Shown here: positions 25,874-32,902 of the stretch, piece by piece
How the letters are laid out: each line of letters opens with the position of its first letter
How positions within the stretch are numbered: position 1 is the stretch's first letter
Position numbers and translations under genes: made by a program
The notes under the pieces: model-generated
Told to the model about the DNA's origin: nothing
Database searches by the model: none
Seen by the model: the letters and a program-made list of their open reading frames with translations, nothing else
NCBI GenBank assembly: GCA_017403285.1
Contig: JAFQOI010000101.1
Span: 1-64,000, forward strand
Direction of reading: 5' to 3'
Source: a bacterium
Lineage (GTDB): Bacteria > Cyanobacteriota > Vampirovibrionia > Gastranaerophilales > Gastranaerophilaceae
DNA: 64,000 bases

Positions 25874-26821
25874 ATGAACGAGAAATTGGATATAATAGCA
25901 ATAGGAGAAAGTCTCATAGAGCTTTCTACCGATCAAAATTTAACAAGTGCTTCCACTTTGAACAAATATTATGGTGGCGATAGTTTGACAACTGCGATTT
26001 CTGCTTTAAAATTGGGGTCTAAAGTTGGTTATATATCTAGAATTGGTATGGATTCATTTAAAAACTATTTGCTTGAAAGTTGGCAAGAAGAAGGTCTTGA
26101 CATCTCTCATGTTAAGCCTGTGCAAGGTGTAAATGGTTTGTATTTGGTTTCCAAGGAACAAGGTTGTTCTAATAAAGAATTTGCTTTTTATAGAAAGAAA
26201 ACCGCTGCAACAAATCTTTCAATCGATGATATTTCTACAGATTATATTCAAAATTCTTCGATTGTATATACAACAGGAATTACGCAATCGCTTTCTATTT
26301 CGGCAAGGGAAGCAGTTAAAGAGGCATTTAAAATTGCAAAAGAGAATAACGTATTAACTGCGTATGATCCAAATTATACTCAACTTATTTGGTCGGAAGA
26401 AGAAGCAAAAGAAGCCTTTTATGATATAGAAGACTATATAGATATTATTTTTCTAAATATAAAACATGATTCTAAAATTATGACTGAAAATTATTCTTAC
26501 GATAATATAATAAAAAATCTTTGGGATAAGGGTATTTCAACAGTTATTGTTAAATCTATAGAAGAAAAAGGCTATTATGTTGGATATCAGGGAAAAATAG
26601 AATTTGTTAAATTTATAAACGAAGATGTTGTTGATGATACTGGTGCCGGAGATGCTTTTAATGGTGGAGTGTTGCATGGTATAGTTTCTGGTATGTCGCC
26701 ATTTAAAGCGGTTACACTTGGCTCTATAGTTGCTGGACTTCAAATTAAAAAATTTGGTGCTATTAAATCTATACCTTCAAAAGAAGAAGTTTACAAACTT
26801 TTTAAAGGGCAAAATGACTAA
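25874..26821 (+). CDS. PfkB-family sugar kinase (2-keto-3-deoxygluconate kinase / fructokinase type)
   Basis: ATP-dependent sugar kinase of the ribokinase fold, 315 residues. The N-terminal signature includes IIAIGESLIELSTDQN and the glycine motif YYGGDSLTTAISALKLGSKV. The C-terminal PfkB signature DDTGAGDAFNGGVLHG holds the catalytic Asp in GAGD. The GES start and KYYGGDS resemble KdgK or fructokinase, but the sugar cannot be fixed. No ribosome site is seen, and a promoter sits directly upstream, suggesting a leaderless mRNA. Its last eight bases overlap the next gene, the pyruvyl transferase, so the two are coupled. A role in making a precursor for surface polysaccharide is possible from context only. 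Confidence 0.88.
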   Translation: MNEKLDIIAIGESLIELSTDQNLTSASTLNKYYGGDSLTTAISALKLGSKVGYISRIGMDSFKNYLLESWQEEGLDISHVKPVQGVNGLYLVSKEQGCSNKEFAFYRKKTAATNLSIDDISTDYIQNSSIVYTTGITQSLSISAREAVKEAFKIAKENNVLTAYDPNYTQLIWSEEEAKEAFYDIEDYIDIIFLNIKHDSKIMTENYSYDNIIKNLWDKGISTVIVKSIEEKGYYVGYQGKIEFVKFINEDVVDDTGAGDAFNGGVLHGIVSGMSPFKAVTLGSIVAGLQIKKFGAIKSIPSKEEVYKLFKGQND

Positions 26822-27833
26822 AAATATATGTATTTCTGGTTATTATGGTTTCGATAATTTTGGTGATGAAACTATATTAAAAATTCTTGTAGAAAATATA
26901 AAAAAGTATAGTTCTGATTGTTCAATAACTGTATTTTCTTCAAATCCAAATAAAACATCTGAAGAACTTGGTGTGAATAGTGTTTATTCTTTTGATTTAA
27001 AAGGAATTTTTAAAAGTATTTCTAAATGTAATTGCGTTATATCTGGTGGAGGGAGTTTGCTTCAAGATGTAACTAGTAAAAAGAGTCTTTTATATTATAT
27101 GTTTATTCTTTTTCTTGCTCAGTTATTTGGAAAGAAGACAATGATTTTTTCGCAAGGTATTGGACCTATTAGAAATTCATTATTATTTAAGTTTGCTATA
27201 TGTATATTAAAAAAAGCGAAATATGTAACAGTTAGAGATTATAAAAGTTTTGATTTACTAAAAAATAATGGTGTTGCCGCAATCTTGTGTAATGATCCTG
27301 TTTGGAATTTAGAATTAAATGATGTTCAAAAAACAGAAAAAGTTGGAATTCAGTTAAGAGAATATTCTTGTTTGACATCTTCAAAAATAGATAAAATTGC
27401 ACAATTGGTAAATAAGTATTACTCACAAAAAGAGATTAATATATTTTCTTTTCAAAATACTTTTGATATGAAAATTTGTAAGGAATTTGAACAAAAATTG
27501 CTGGCAATAAATCCTAGTATAAACGTAAAAGTCATAGAAAATACATCCAACAATAAGATAATAGAAGACATATTGTCATTAGATATACTAATTGCTATGC
27601 GTTTTCACGCTTGTCTCGTGGGATTAAAGGCAGGTGTTAAAGTACTTCCATTGAGTTATGATATAAAAGTTGAAACGTTGGCTAAAGAATTTGAAATTGA
27701 GTATATAGATTTATTCTCAAGTAATTCAATTGAAGACATATTTGATAAATTTGTAAATCAAGAAATTAAAGATAACTCTGCAAAAATAAATGCAAAAGTT
27801 TTTGATTTTAAGTCGATGATTGAACAATTATAA
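26814..27833 (+). CDS. Polysaccharide pyruvyl transferase, CsaB family
   Basis: Transfers pyruvate from phosphoenolpyruvate to a cell-wall or surface polysaccharide; CsaB-type enzymes make the ketal that S-layer SLH domains bind. The 339-residue protein has CISGYYGFDNFGDETILK at the N-terminus, VISGGGSLLQDVTSKKSLLY, FGKKTMIFSQGIGPIRN and the late LIAMRFHACLVGLKAGVKVL, all family signatures. I chose the ATG at 26814, preceded by AAAGGG and overlapping the kinase stop. A longer frame inside the kinase gene is unsupported. It converges with the sigma-factor gene, with one base between stop codons. Confidence 0.87.
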   Translation: MTKNICISGYYGFDNFGDETILKILVENIKKYSSDCSITVFSSNPNKTSEELGVNSVYSFDLKGIFKSISKCNCVISGGGSLLQDVTSKKSLLYYMFILFLAQLFGKKTMIFSQGIGPIRNSLLFKFAICILKKAKYVTVRDYKSFDLLKNNGVAAILCNDPVWNLELNDVQKTEKVGIQLREYSCLTSSKIDKIAQLVNKYYSQKEINIFSFQNTFDMKICKEFEQKLLAINPSINVKVIENTSNNKIIEDILSLDILIAMRFHACLVGLKAGVKVLPLSYDIKVETLAKEFEIEYIDLFSSNSIEDIFDKFVNQEIKDNSAKINAKVFDFKSMIEQL

Positions 27834-27834
27834 A

Positions 27835-28659
27835 TTATCTTGTTTTTGCCGCAATTTTTTCACTACGATTTGCGTTAAGGATGTTTCTCAATTTCATAAT
27901 TGCTTGTGCGTGTATTTGGCAAACTCTTGATTCAGAAACTTCAATGCTTTCACCTATTGCTTTAAGTGTCATGTTTTCGTGATAGTAAAGAACCATAACC
28001 ATACGTTCACGCTCTGGCAACTTTTTAAGCGCGGCTTGAAGTTCGTTTTTGACATCTTTTTCTTCAAGTTTTTCTAATGGATTAATAGAATTAGTGTCTT
28101 CAATTGTATCTATAAGTTCAACACCTTCTGCATCCGAATACTTTTTATCATATAAAGAACCGACAGAAGTGTCTTCTGCAAGAGTAGACACAACTTTTTC
28201 TTTATCTATGCCTAAATATTCTGCTATTTCTTCATTAGTCGCTGCTCTACCAAGTTTTTGTTTAAGTGTTTCAGCAGCTTGTTTTATATCTTTGATTTTC
28301 TTTCTTGTGCTTCTTGGCATCCAATCTTGAGAACGGATTTTATCAATAATAGTTCCTCTTATTCTCATAATTGCATACGTTTCAAAGTGTGCACCTTTAT
28401 CTGGTGAGAATTTTTCAACGGCATCTATTAAACCTTCAACACCGAAGCTTGTTATATCTTCAATGGCAAAACTTGGAGGAAGATTTGATTTTATTCTCCC
28501 TATTACATACTTTGTTAAATAAATATATTGGACAATGATTTCATCTCTCAATTTTTTGTTGGTTTTATCCTTTAGATACTCCATCCACAAATTTTCAAGA
28601 TCACTGTCTGAAAGTCTTTTTATATGATTATATGAATTGTATTCAATATTATCGCTCAT
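27835..28659 (-). CDS. RNA polymerase sigma factor, FliA/WhiG (sigma-28) type
   Basis: A 274-residue alternative sigma factor. Region 2 contains IIVQYIYLTKYVIGRI, IEDITSFGVEGLIDAVEKF and FETYAIMRIRGTIIDKIR. Region 3 contains RSTRKKIKDIKQAAETLKQ and IAEYLGIDKEKV. Region 4 contains LPERERMVMVLYYHENMTLK, then a helix-turn-helix ending SESRVCQIHAQAIMKLR. Lack of the long region 1 and the FxxYAxxRIRGxxxDxxR pattern mark the FliA/WhiG group. No flagellar gene, anti-sigma factor (FlgM) or cognate operon is in the window. The ATG has only a weak site. The gene is a single unit that ends one base from the converging csaB-like gene. Confidence 0.9.
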   Translation of the reverse strand: MSDNIEYNSYNHIKRLSDSDLENLWMEYLKDKTNKKLRDEIIVQYIYLTKYVIGRIKSNLPPSFAIEDITSFGVEGLIDAVEKFSPDKGAHFETYAIMRIRGTIIDKIRSQDWMPRSTRKKIKDIKQAAETLKQKLGRAATNEEIAEYLGIDKEKVVSTLAEDTSVGSLYDKKYSDAEGVELIDTIEDTNSINPLEKLEEKDVKNELQAALKKLPERERMVMVLYYHENMTLKAIGESIEVSESRVCQIHAQAIMKLRNILNANRSEKIAAKTR

Positions 28660-28754
28660 TAAATTATCCGAAAGTATGTTATAACATTATCCTTAACAAT
28701 TGTAACTTTCTGAGAATAATATCAAATCGTACATATATATGAAGTTTATTAAAA

Positions 28755-29330
28755 CTATTTGTTAATTAATATATGCATTTTCTTAATTTTTTTCTGCCAA
28801 AAGCCAGAAGATTGTGTGTCTAACGTGAAAATTTCACCAAACATATCTTTTTCATATGTACTTTGATTTCCTTCGGCAATAAAATCTTCATTTATAATTA
28901 ATTTTTTAATTTTATTATTTGTAGATGAAGAAAAAGAAAGATTGATGTTCAATTTTTTATCAGATGTATTATATAATGCTTTTTCAGCGGCAGTTTGTAG
29001 AAGAACATTCAATGCTTCATTAAAAATTATATTTTCTTTTATGTCTAAATTTATGATATAAACGCAATCTTTATAAACTCGCAAATCAGTGCTTGCGATT
29101 ATATTGTCATCACTATCCTTTAAACAATATTTTTCAATGTTGTGTTTAGATGAAAATTTTCTATATAAAGACGCTTTAACTAATTTTACTGGCATTAAAA
29201 ATCTTTTTTGAACCAATGCAACACTCTTTATTTTCTCCCATTTTGGAAGAAGATAAGCATCATTTAACATTGTTTCTATAGATAATAAATTATGTTCTTT
29301 TGAATTTGTTTTTAATAGTGTATTTACCAT
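28755..29330 (-). CDS. Unknown protein, possibly GNAT-like
   Basis: A 191-residue protein without a clear family. Residues 85-165 alternate strands and helices in a way that recalls N-acetyltransferases: DCVYIINLDIKENI, a helix EALNVLLQTAAEKALYN, a strand LNINLSFSSSTN, then NNKIKKLIINEDFIAEG. The usual acetyl-CoA loop (Q/RxxGxG/A) is absent, so if it belongs to that fold it is divergent or inactive. There are no membrane helices. A strong promoter lies upstream (29408-29436) with a leader of about 70 bases. No neighbour suggests a role. Confidence 0.6.
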   Translation of the reverse strand: MVNTLLKTNSKEHNLLSIETMLNDAYLLPKWEKIKSVALVQKRFLMPVKLVKASLYRKFSSKHNIEKYCLKDSDDNIIASTDLRVYKDCVYIINLDIKENIIFNEALNVLLQTAAEKALYNTSDKKLNINLSFSSSTNNKIKKLIINEDFIAEGNQSTYEKDMFGEIFTLDTQSSGFWQKKIKKMHILINK

Positions 29331-29407
29331 ATAATATATCTTTCACAAGAAAGAGAATTTCTCTGATTACGTTCCGGTACTTCTCCAAAGTTCCAAGATG
29401 TCAATTT

Positions 29408-29436
29408 ATTTTATATTCTACAAAATGATATGTCAA
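29408..29436 (-). promoter_or_regulatory. Near-consensus promoter of the 191-residue unknown gene
   Basis: On the minus strand TTGACA (29431-29436), a 17-base spacer, then TAAAAT (29408-29413). The start would be near 29401, and the leader contains the palindrome AGAGAAATTCTCT. Confidence 0.7.
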
Positions 29437-29451
29437 TAATATATCAAGATA

Positions 29452-30483
29452 TTAATACATTACATAATCATAATTTTTTTCTTTTTGTACATGCTTATTA
29501 AAAAACCACATAAAGAATAATTTGTTATTAAATTTAGAATATTTTTCAATTGACCTATTTCTAAGCACATATAGCATAAAACTATATGTGGAAAGTTCCA
29601 TATTGTGTTTTTGTGCCATTGCTTCAAAATAGTCATATAAAAGGTAAATATGTGGAGAAATATTCGTATTGTCATATTTTCTTGCGTATTTTACTTCCAT
29701 ATCAATAACGACTTTTGTTATTTGTAATTTTTTCATTAATTTAAAGAAATTATCAATTTCTTTTATTGAGTCGTTATACCCTGGAACAATGATATATTTT
29801 ATCATTATGTTTTGTGTATTTGCTTTGGCATATTTTTTAATATTTTGACAAACAATTTTAAAAGCATCTACACGTTTTATTTTTTTGAAAGTGTTTGCAT
29901 TTGCAGTATCTAATGATATTACTATCGTTCCTTTATTGTCTTTTAGCGCTTGTTCAACAGTATTGCTATATCTAATTCCGTTAGAGTGGATGCGTACTTT
30001 TGTTCCATTCTTAATAAAGAGATGAATAAGTTCATCGAAATTTTGCATTAAAGTTGGCTCGCCACCTTGAAAAGTTGCTTCGCCATTTGATTTATAATAT
30101 CCTTTTTCAATTAAATCTTTTATTAATGGATAGGTATTGTAGTTTAAATCACCCTTGCTGTACTCTTTTGAACAATATATGCATTTTGCATTACACAATC
30201 TACAGTGTGAAAAATGAAAAGAAGATAATTTTTTTTCATTTGTATATTCGTACTCACAGAGGTGATAACAACCTTCACAATCATATATTGTTGATTCTTT
30301 TTGTTTTTGAATGCGTTCTTGTTTCTTTTCGAATAGTAAATCCCAATTGATAGGTTCACCATGATAGTTTTCAATTAAGATAGGAAGACCTCTTCCATCA
30401 TTATGCGAGATGCAACAATCGCAAACTGTATCGTAATCGAAATTAATACCTTCTTCTAAAAAACTGCACCCAATCTTATTCAT
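29452..30483 (-). CDS. Radical SAM protein with extra N-terminal cysteine clusters
   Basis: A 343-residue radical SAM enzyme of unknown substrate. The core motif is CNAKCIYC (CX3CX2C), preceded by HFSHCRL. It continues with ATFQGGEPTLMQNFDELI (the GGEP SAM-binding strand), VRIHSNGIRYS and VISLDTANANTFKKI, as in SPASM and elongator-type activating enzymes. Before the core, about 95 residues hold two more groups, CDCC (near 19-22) and CEGCYHLC (near 69-76), which could bind an additional cluster or zinc. The C-terminus lacks a cysteine-rich SPASM domain. GGAG lies five bases before the ATG and directly after the rpmA terminator hairpin. No peptide precursor was found nearby. Confidence 0.85.
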   Translation of the reverse strand: MNKIGCSFLEEGINFDYDTVCDCCISHNDGRGLPILIENYHGEPINWDLLFEKKQERIQKQKESTIYDCEGCYHLCEYEYTNEKKLSSFHFSHCRLCNAKCIYCSKEYSKGDLNYNTYPLIKDLIEKGYYKSNGEATFQGGEPTLMQNFDELIHLFIKNGTKVRIHSNGIRYSNTVEQALKDNKGTIVISLDTANANTFKKIKRVDAFKIVCQNIKKYAKANTQNIMIKYIIVPGYNDSIKEIDNFFKLMKKLQITKVVIDMEVKYARKYDNTNISPHIYLLYDYFEAMAQKHNMELSTYSFMLYVLRNRSIEKYSKFNNKLFFMWFFNKHVQKEKNYDYVMY

Positions 30484-30495
30484 AAAAACTCCATA

Positions 30496-30531
30496 AAAGA
30501 AAAGAACAACTCAACAGTTGTTCTTTTCTTT
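30496..30531 (-). terminator. Strong intrinsic terminator after rpmA
   Basis: A perfect 16-base inverted repeat (30496-30511 with 30516-30531) with a four-base loop, followed on the minus strand by TATGG. The radical SAM ribosome site begins about three bases later. Confidence 0.9.
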
Positions 30532-30544
30532 ATTTTTAAAAAAA

Positions 30545-30799
30545 CTATTCAGCGTAAACACTAACTTGTTTTCTGTCACGTCTATGTGGTTCAAATTTAA
30601 CAACACCATCAACTAAAGCAAAGAGAGTGTAGTCACTTCCCATACCAACGTTGTTACCTGGGTGGAATTTTGTTCCTTTTTGACGAACAATGATATTACC
30701 TGTTTTAACGGCTTCGCCGCCAAATTTCTTTACGCCTAATCGCTTACTTTCACTGTCACGACCGTTTTTACTCGATCCGACACCTTTCTTATGTGCCAT
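30545..30799 (-). CDS. rpmA: 50S ribosomal protein L27
   Basis: An 84-residue ribosomal protein near the peptidyl-transferase centre. It begins [20 protein letters not shown] and has the family's [20 protein letters not shown] core and [16 protein letters not shown]. There is no Firmicutes-type cleavable N-terminal extension. AAGGAG precedes the ATG. It follows rplU by 22 bases, the common rplU-rpmA order, and ends at a strong terminator. Confidence 0.97.
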   Translation of the reverse strand: MAHKKGVGSSKNGRDSESKRLGVKKFGGEAVKTGNIIVRQKGTKFHPGNNVGMGSDYTLFALVDGVVKFEPHRRDRKQVSVYAE

Positions 30800-30821
30800 T
30801 ATTTATTCTCCTTAAATTATT

Positions 30822-31178
30822 TTATTCTTCAACTGCTGATTCAGTTTCTGCTTTAGCTTTTGCTGCTGTTGTTCTGATTTTGCTAATCATAACTCTTGTA
30901 AAGTTTTGTCTATGGCCATTTTTTCTTCTATAGCCTTTTTTTGCTCTTTGTTTGTAAACTAAAACTTTTTTTGCTTTGTCATGTTTAACAACACTGCCTT
31001 CAACACTTGCGTTTTTAACATAAGGTTGACCAACTTTTGATTTTTTTCCGTTAACAAGCATAACAACATTTTCAAAAACAACTTTTGAATCTGTTTCGTT
31101 TGCTAGTAATTCAATATCAACATAACGACCTTCTGTAACTTGATATTGTTTTCCGCCTGTTTCAATAATTGCGAACAT
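30822..31178 (-). CDS. rplU: 50S ribosomal protein L21
   Basis: A 118-residue large-subunit protein. It starts MFAIIETGGKQYQVTEGR and contains VLVYKQRAKKGYRRKNGHRQ, the rRNA-binding loop typical of L21. The C-terminal 15 residues are Ala/Glu/Lys-rich and extend past the usual end. AAAGGA stands seven bases before the ATG. Transcription probably starts near 31268, leaving a leader of about 90 bases with a stem-loop that may be an L21-leader-type control element. Confidence 0.96.
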   Translation of the reverse strand: MFAIIETGGKQYQVTEGRYVDIELLANETDSKVVFENVVMLVNGKKSKVGQPYVKNASVEGSVVKHDKAKKVLVYKQRAKKGYRRKNGHRQNFTRVMISKIRTTAAKAKAETESAVEE

Positions 31179-31197
31179 TTTCTATTCCTTTCACTTG

Positions 31198-31235
31198 AGA
31201 TAATCGCAGCCTACGCATTTTAAAGCGATTTATCT
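31198..31235 (-). promoter_or_regulatory. Stem-loop in the rplU leader
   Basis: On the minus strand AGATAAATCGC (31225-31235) pairs with GCGATTATCT (31198-31207), leaving one bulge. An alternative pairing CGC/GCG is possible inside. Its place, about 20 bases before the rplU ATG, fits an autoregulatory ribosomal-protein leader. This is a prediction by eye. Confidence 0.4.
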
Positions 31236-31274
31236 ATCTAACTACATGCACACTAATGTACACTATATAGAAAG

Positions 31275-31301
31275 TTTATAGCGCACAAAATCTATTGTCA
31301 A
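31275..31301 (-). promoter_or_regulatory. Predicted promoter of rplU-rpmA
   Basis: On the minus strand TTGACA (31296-31301) and TATAAA (31275-31280) are 15 bases apart, a spacer slightly shorter than ideal. Confidence 0.5.
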
Positions 31302-31428
31302 CAAAGTAGTTGATTTCCCTTAAAAAAACATTAATACATTAAACGGTGTATTCAAAAAATCGACAAAAAAGTACATACTTGAGTATGTAGTATTAGATGC
31401 GGATTAAGGTGTAAATAAGGCGGCAAAT

Positions 31429-32841
31429 TTGTATAACTCAATATATCCAGGCTATGGCAAGTATTATCCTGGATTGAATAATAGACAAATAACCAGAAAA
31501 CAGGACGACGAAAAAAGTTCGCAACAGTCTCAGAATGCTGAAAATTCTGAGGTTAAAAGCAATGTGCCTGCCGTAAATTCGCAAAATGAGCATTTTCCCC
31601 AAGTTTCAGGCTCTGTTGTTGTATCTCAAATGCAGCAGAATAATATTGTGTTTCCAAATGGTGAAAAATCGGCAATAGATTATACTCAAAGACGCATTAA
31701 TATTACGCAAGTTTTAAAAGATTTTCAAAATACTGCTAATGCCATTGGGGCTCCTGATGAAATTAAGACAGAGGTTCAATCTTATTTGGCTTTAGTTGAG
31801 AATCAATCAAAAAAAGAAGTACCGAATGAGCAAATTATAAAATCAAATCTTAAAAATGCATCTCAAATATTAGATGAGTACATTACTGATACTTTAAAAA
31901 AGCCGTCTACTGTTGTAGAAAATTGGGTAGATGCACTTTTTTTACAGCAAATTGATTATAAATCTCCGATAGAAGAAACTTATTCAGAGAAAAACGCTGA
32001 TGTTTTTGTGTCAGAAAAATCTCCTTTTGAAAATAGTATTCAGGAAAGTCAGCAAGTTGCAACAAAAAACGATTTTTATGTGCCAGAAGATAAGCAATTA
32101 AAAAATATGTTTATTCAGGCAAAGAAATTTGCTGCTATTGATAATAATGAAAAAGCACTGCACGCATTTCAAACTGTTGCTGATTATGCGGAAGAAACAG
32201 GTGATGTTCAAACTGCTGCTATTGCTTATTACGAGCAAGGTCTTTTGTATGATAAATTTGATAGATTAGAAGATGCTTTATATAGTTTTGATAGGGCATC
32301 AAAAGGCTCTAGTGACAATAATATCAAGGCAAGAGCACATCTATCTATGGGTAAAATCTATGATGATTTTATAAATTTTGAGCCTGCTGTCGAACATTAC
32401 TGCGCCGCAGTATCATTTTCTGGCGAATCTGATAATCTTAATCTACAAACAAAAGCTTTAACCGACCTAACTAGAATCCATACAGAAAGATATGACAGAG
32501 AATCTGCTTTTATGTTTATGGATATGTCTAATACTATTGCTAACGAAACAAAAAATAATAAATTAAAAGGAATGACATTTGCTTCAAATGCGAATTGTTG
32601 TTCTCAATTGAATGAAAAAGCAAGAGCACTTGAATATTATGGAAAATCCGCAGAGTTGTTTGTAGGTGAAAATTATTATTCAGGATTGGCAAATGATTAT
32701 TCTAAGGCAGCTGATATAATGCTACAATATGGCAATAAAGCAAAGGCAAAAAAATTACTTTCAAAAGCTTTTATTGCTCTTCAAAAATGTAATAACCCCG
32801 AATTAAAACAAGAAGTAGTTGAAAAAATAACATCAATGTAA
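31429..32841 (+). CDS. TPR-repeat protein with disordered N-terminus
   Basis: A 470-residue protein. Residues 1-80 are Gln/Asn/Ser-rich and begin MYNSIYPGYGKYYPGL. A helical segment (about 85-165) contains INITQVLKDFQNTANAIGAP. From about 215 on come TPR-like helix pairs, for example EKALHAFQTVADYAEETGDV, LEDALYSFDRASKGSSD and ARALEYYGKSAELFVGENYY, like Rapsyn/LGN-type repeats. The start is TTG, chosen because AAGGCGG stands eight bases upstream and no better start is in frame. There is no signal peptide. The role is unknown. trkA lies 61 bases downstream with a hairpin between. Confidence 0.75.
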   Translation: MYNSIYPGYGKYYPGLNNRQITRKQDDEKSSQQSQNAENSEVKSNVPAVNSQNEHFPQVSGSVVVSQMQQNNIVFPNGEKSAIDYTQRRINITQVLKDFQNTANAIGAPDEIKTEVQSYLALVENQSKKEVPNEQIIKSNLKNASQILDEYITDTLKKPSTVVENWVDALFLQQIDYKSPIEETYSEKNADVFVSEKSPFENSIQESQQVATKNDFYVPEDKQLKNMFIQAKKFAAIDNNEKALHAFQTVADYAEETGDVQTAAIAYYEQGLLYDKFDRLEDALYSFDRASKGSSDNNIKARAHLSMGKIYDDFINFEPAVEHYCAAVSFSGESDNLNLQTKALTDLTRIHTERYDRESAFMFMDMSNTIANETKNNKLKGMTFASNANCCSQLNEKARALEYYGKSAELFVGENYYSGLANDYSKAADIMLQYGNKAKAKKLLSKAFIALQKCNNPELKQEVVEKITSM

Positions 32842-32847
32842 CGAGAA

Positions 32848-32900
32848 TAGACAAAAATGCCTTTTTGGTTTATAAATAGTCTAGTAAGAAAAAGGCATTT
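32848..32900 (+). promoter_or_regulatory. Promoter nested in a hairpin that pairs the trkA ribosome site
   Basis: A perfect 12-base inverted repeat, AAATGCCTTTTT (32855-32866) and AAAAAGGCATTT (32889-32900), includes the AAAGG ribosome site of trkA. TAGACA (32848-32853), a 17-base spacer and TATAAA (32871-32876) form a promoter whose start (about 32883) lies after the first arm. Only read-through RNA would carry both arms. Confidence 0.55.
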
Positions 32901-32902
32901 CT

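Noticed and set aside
32842-32902. c-di-AMP or other riboswitch before trkA
   Set aside because: The space is only 61 bases, too short for known aptamers, and is explained by one simple hairpin plus promoter.
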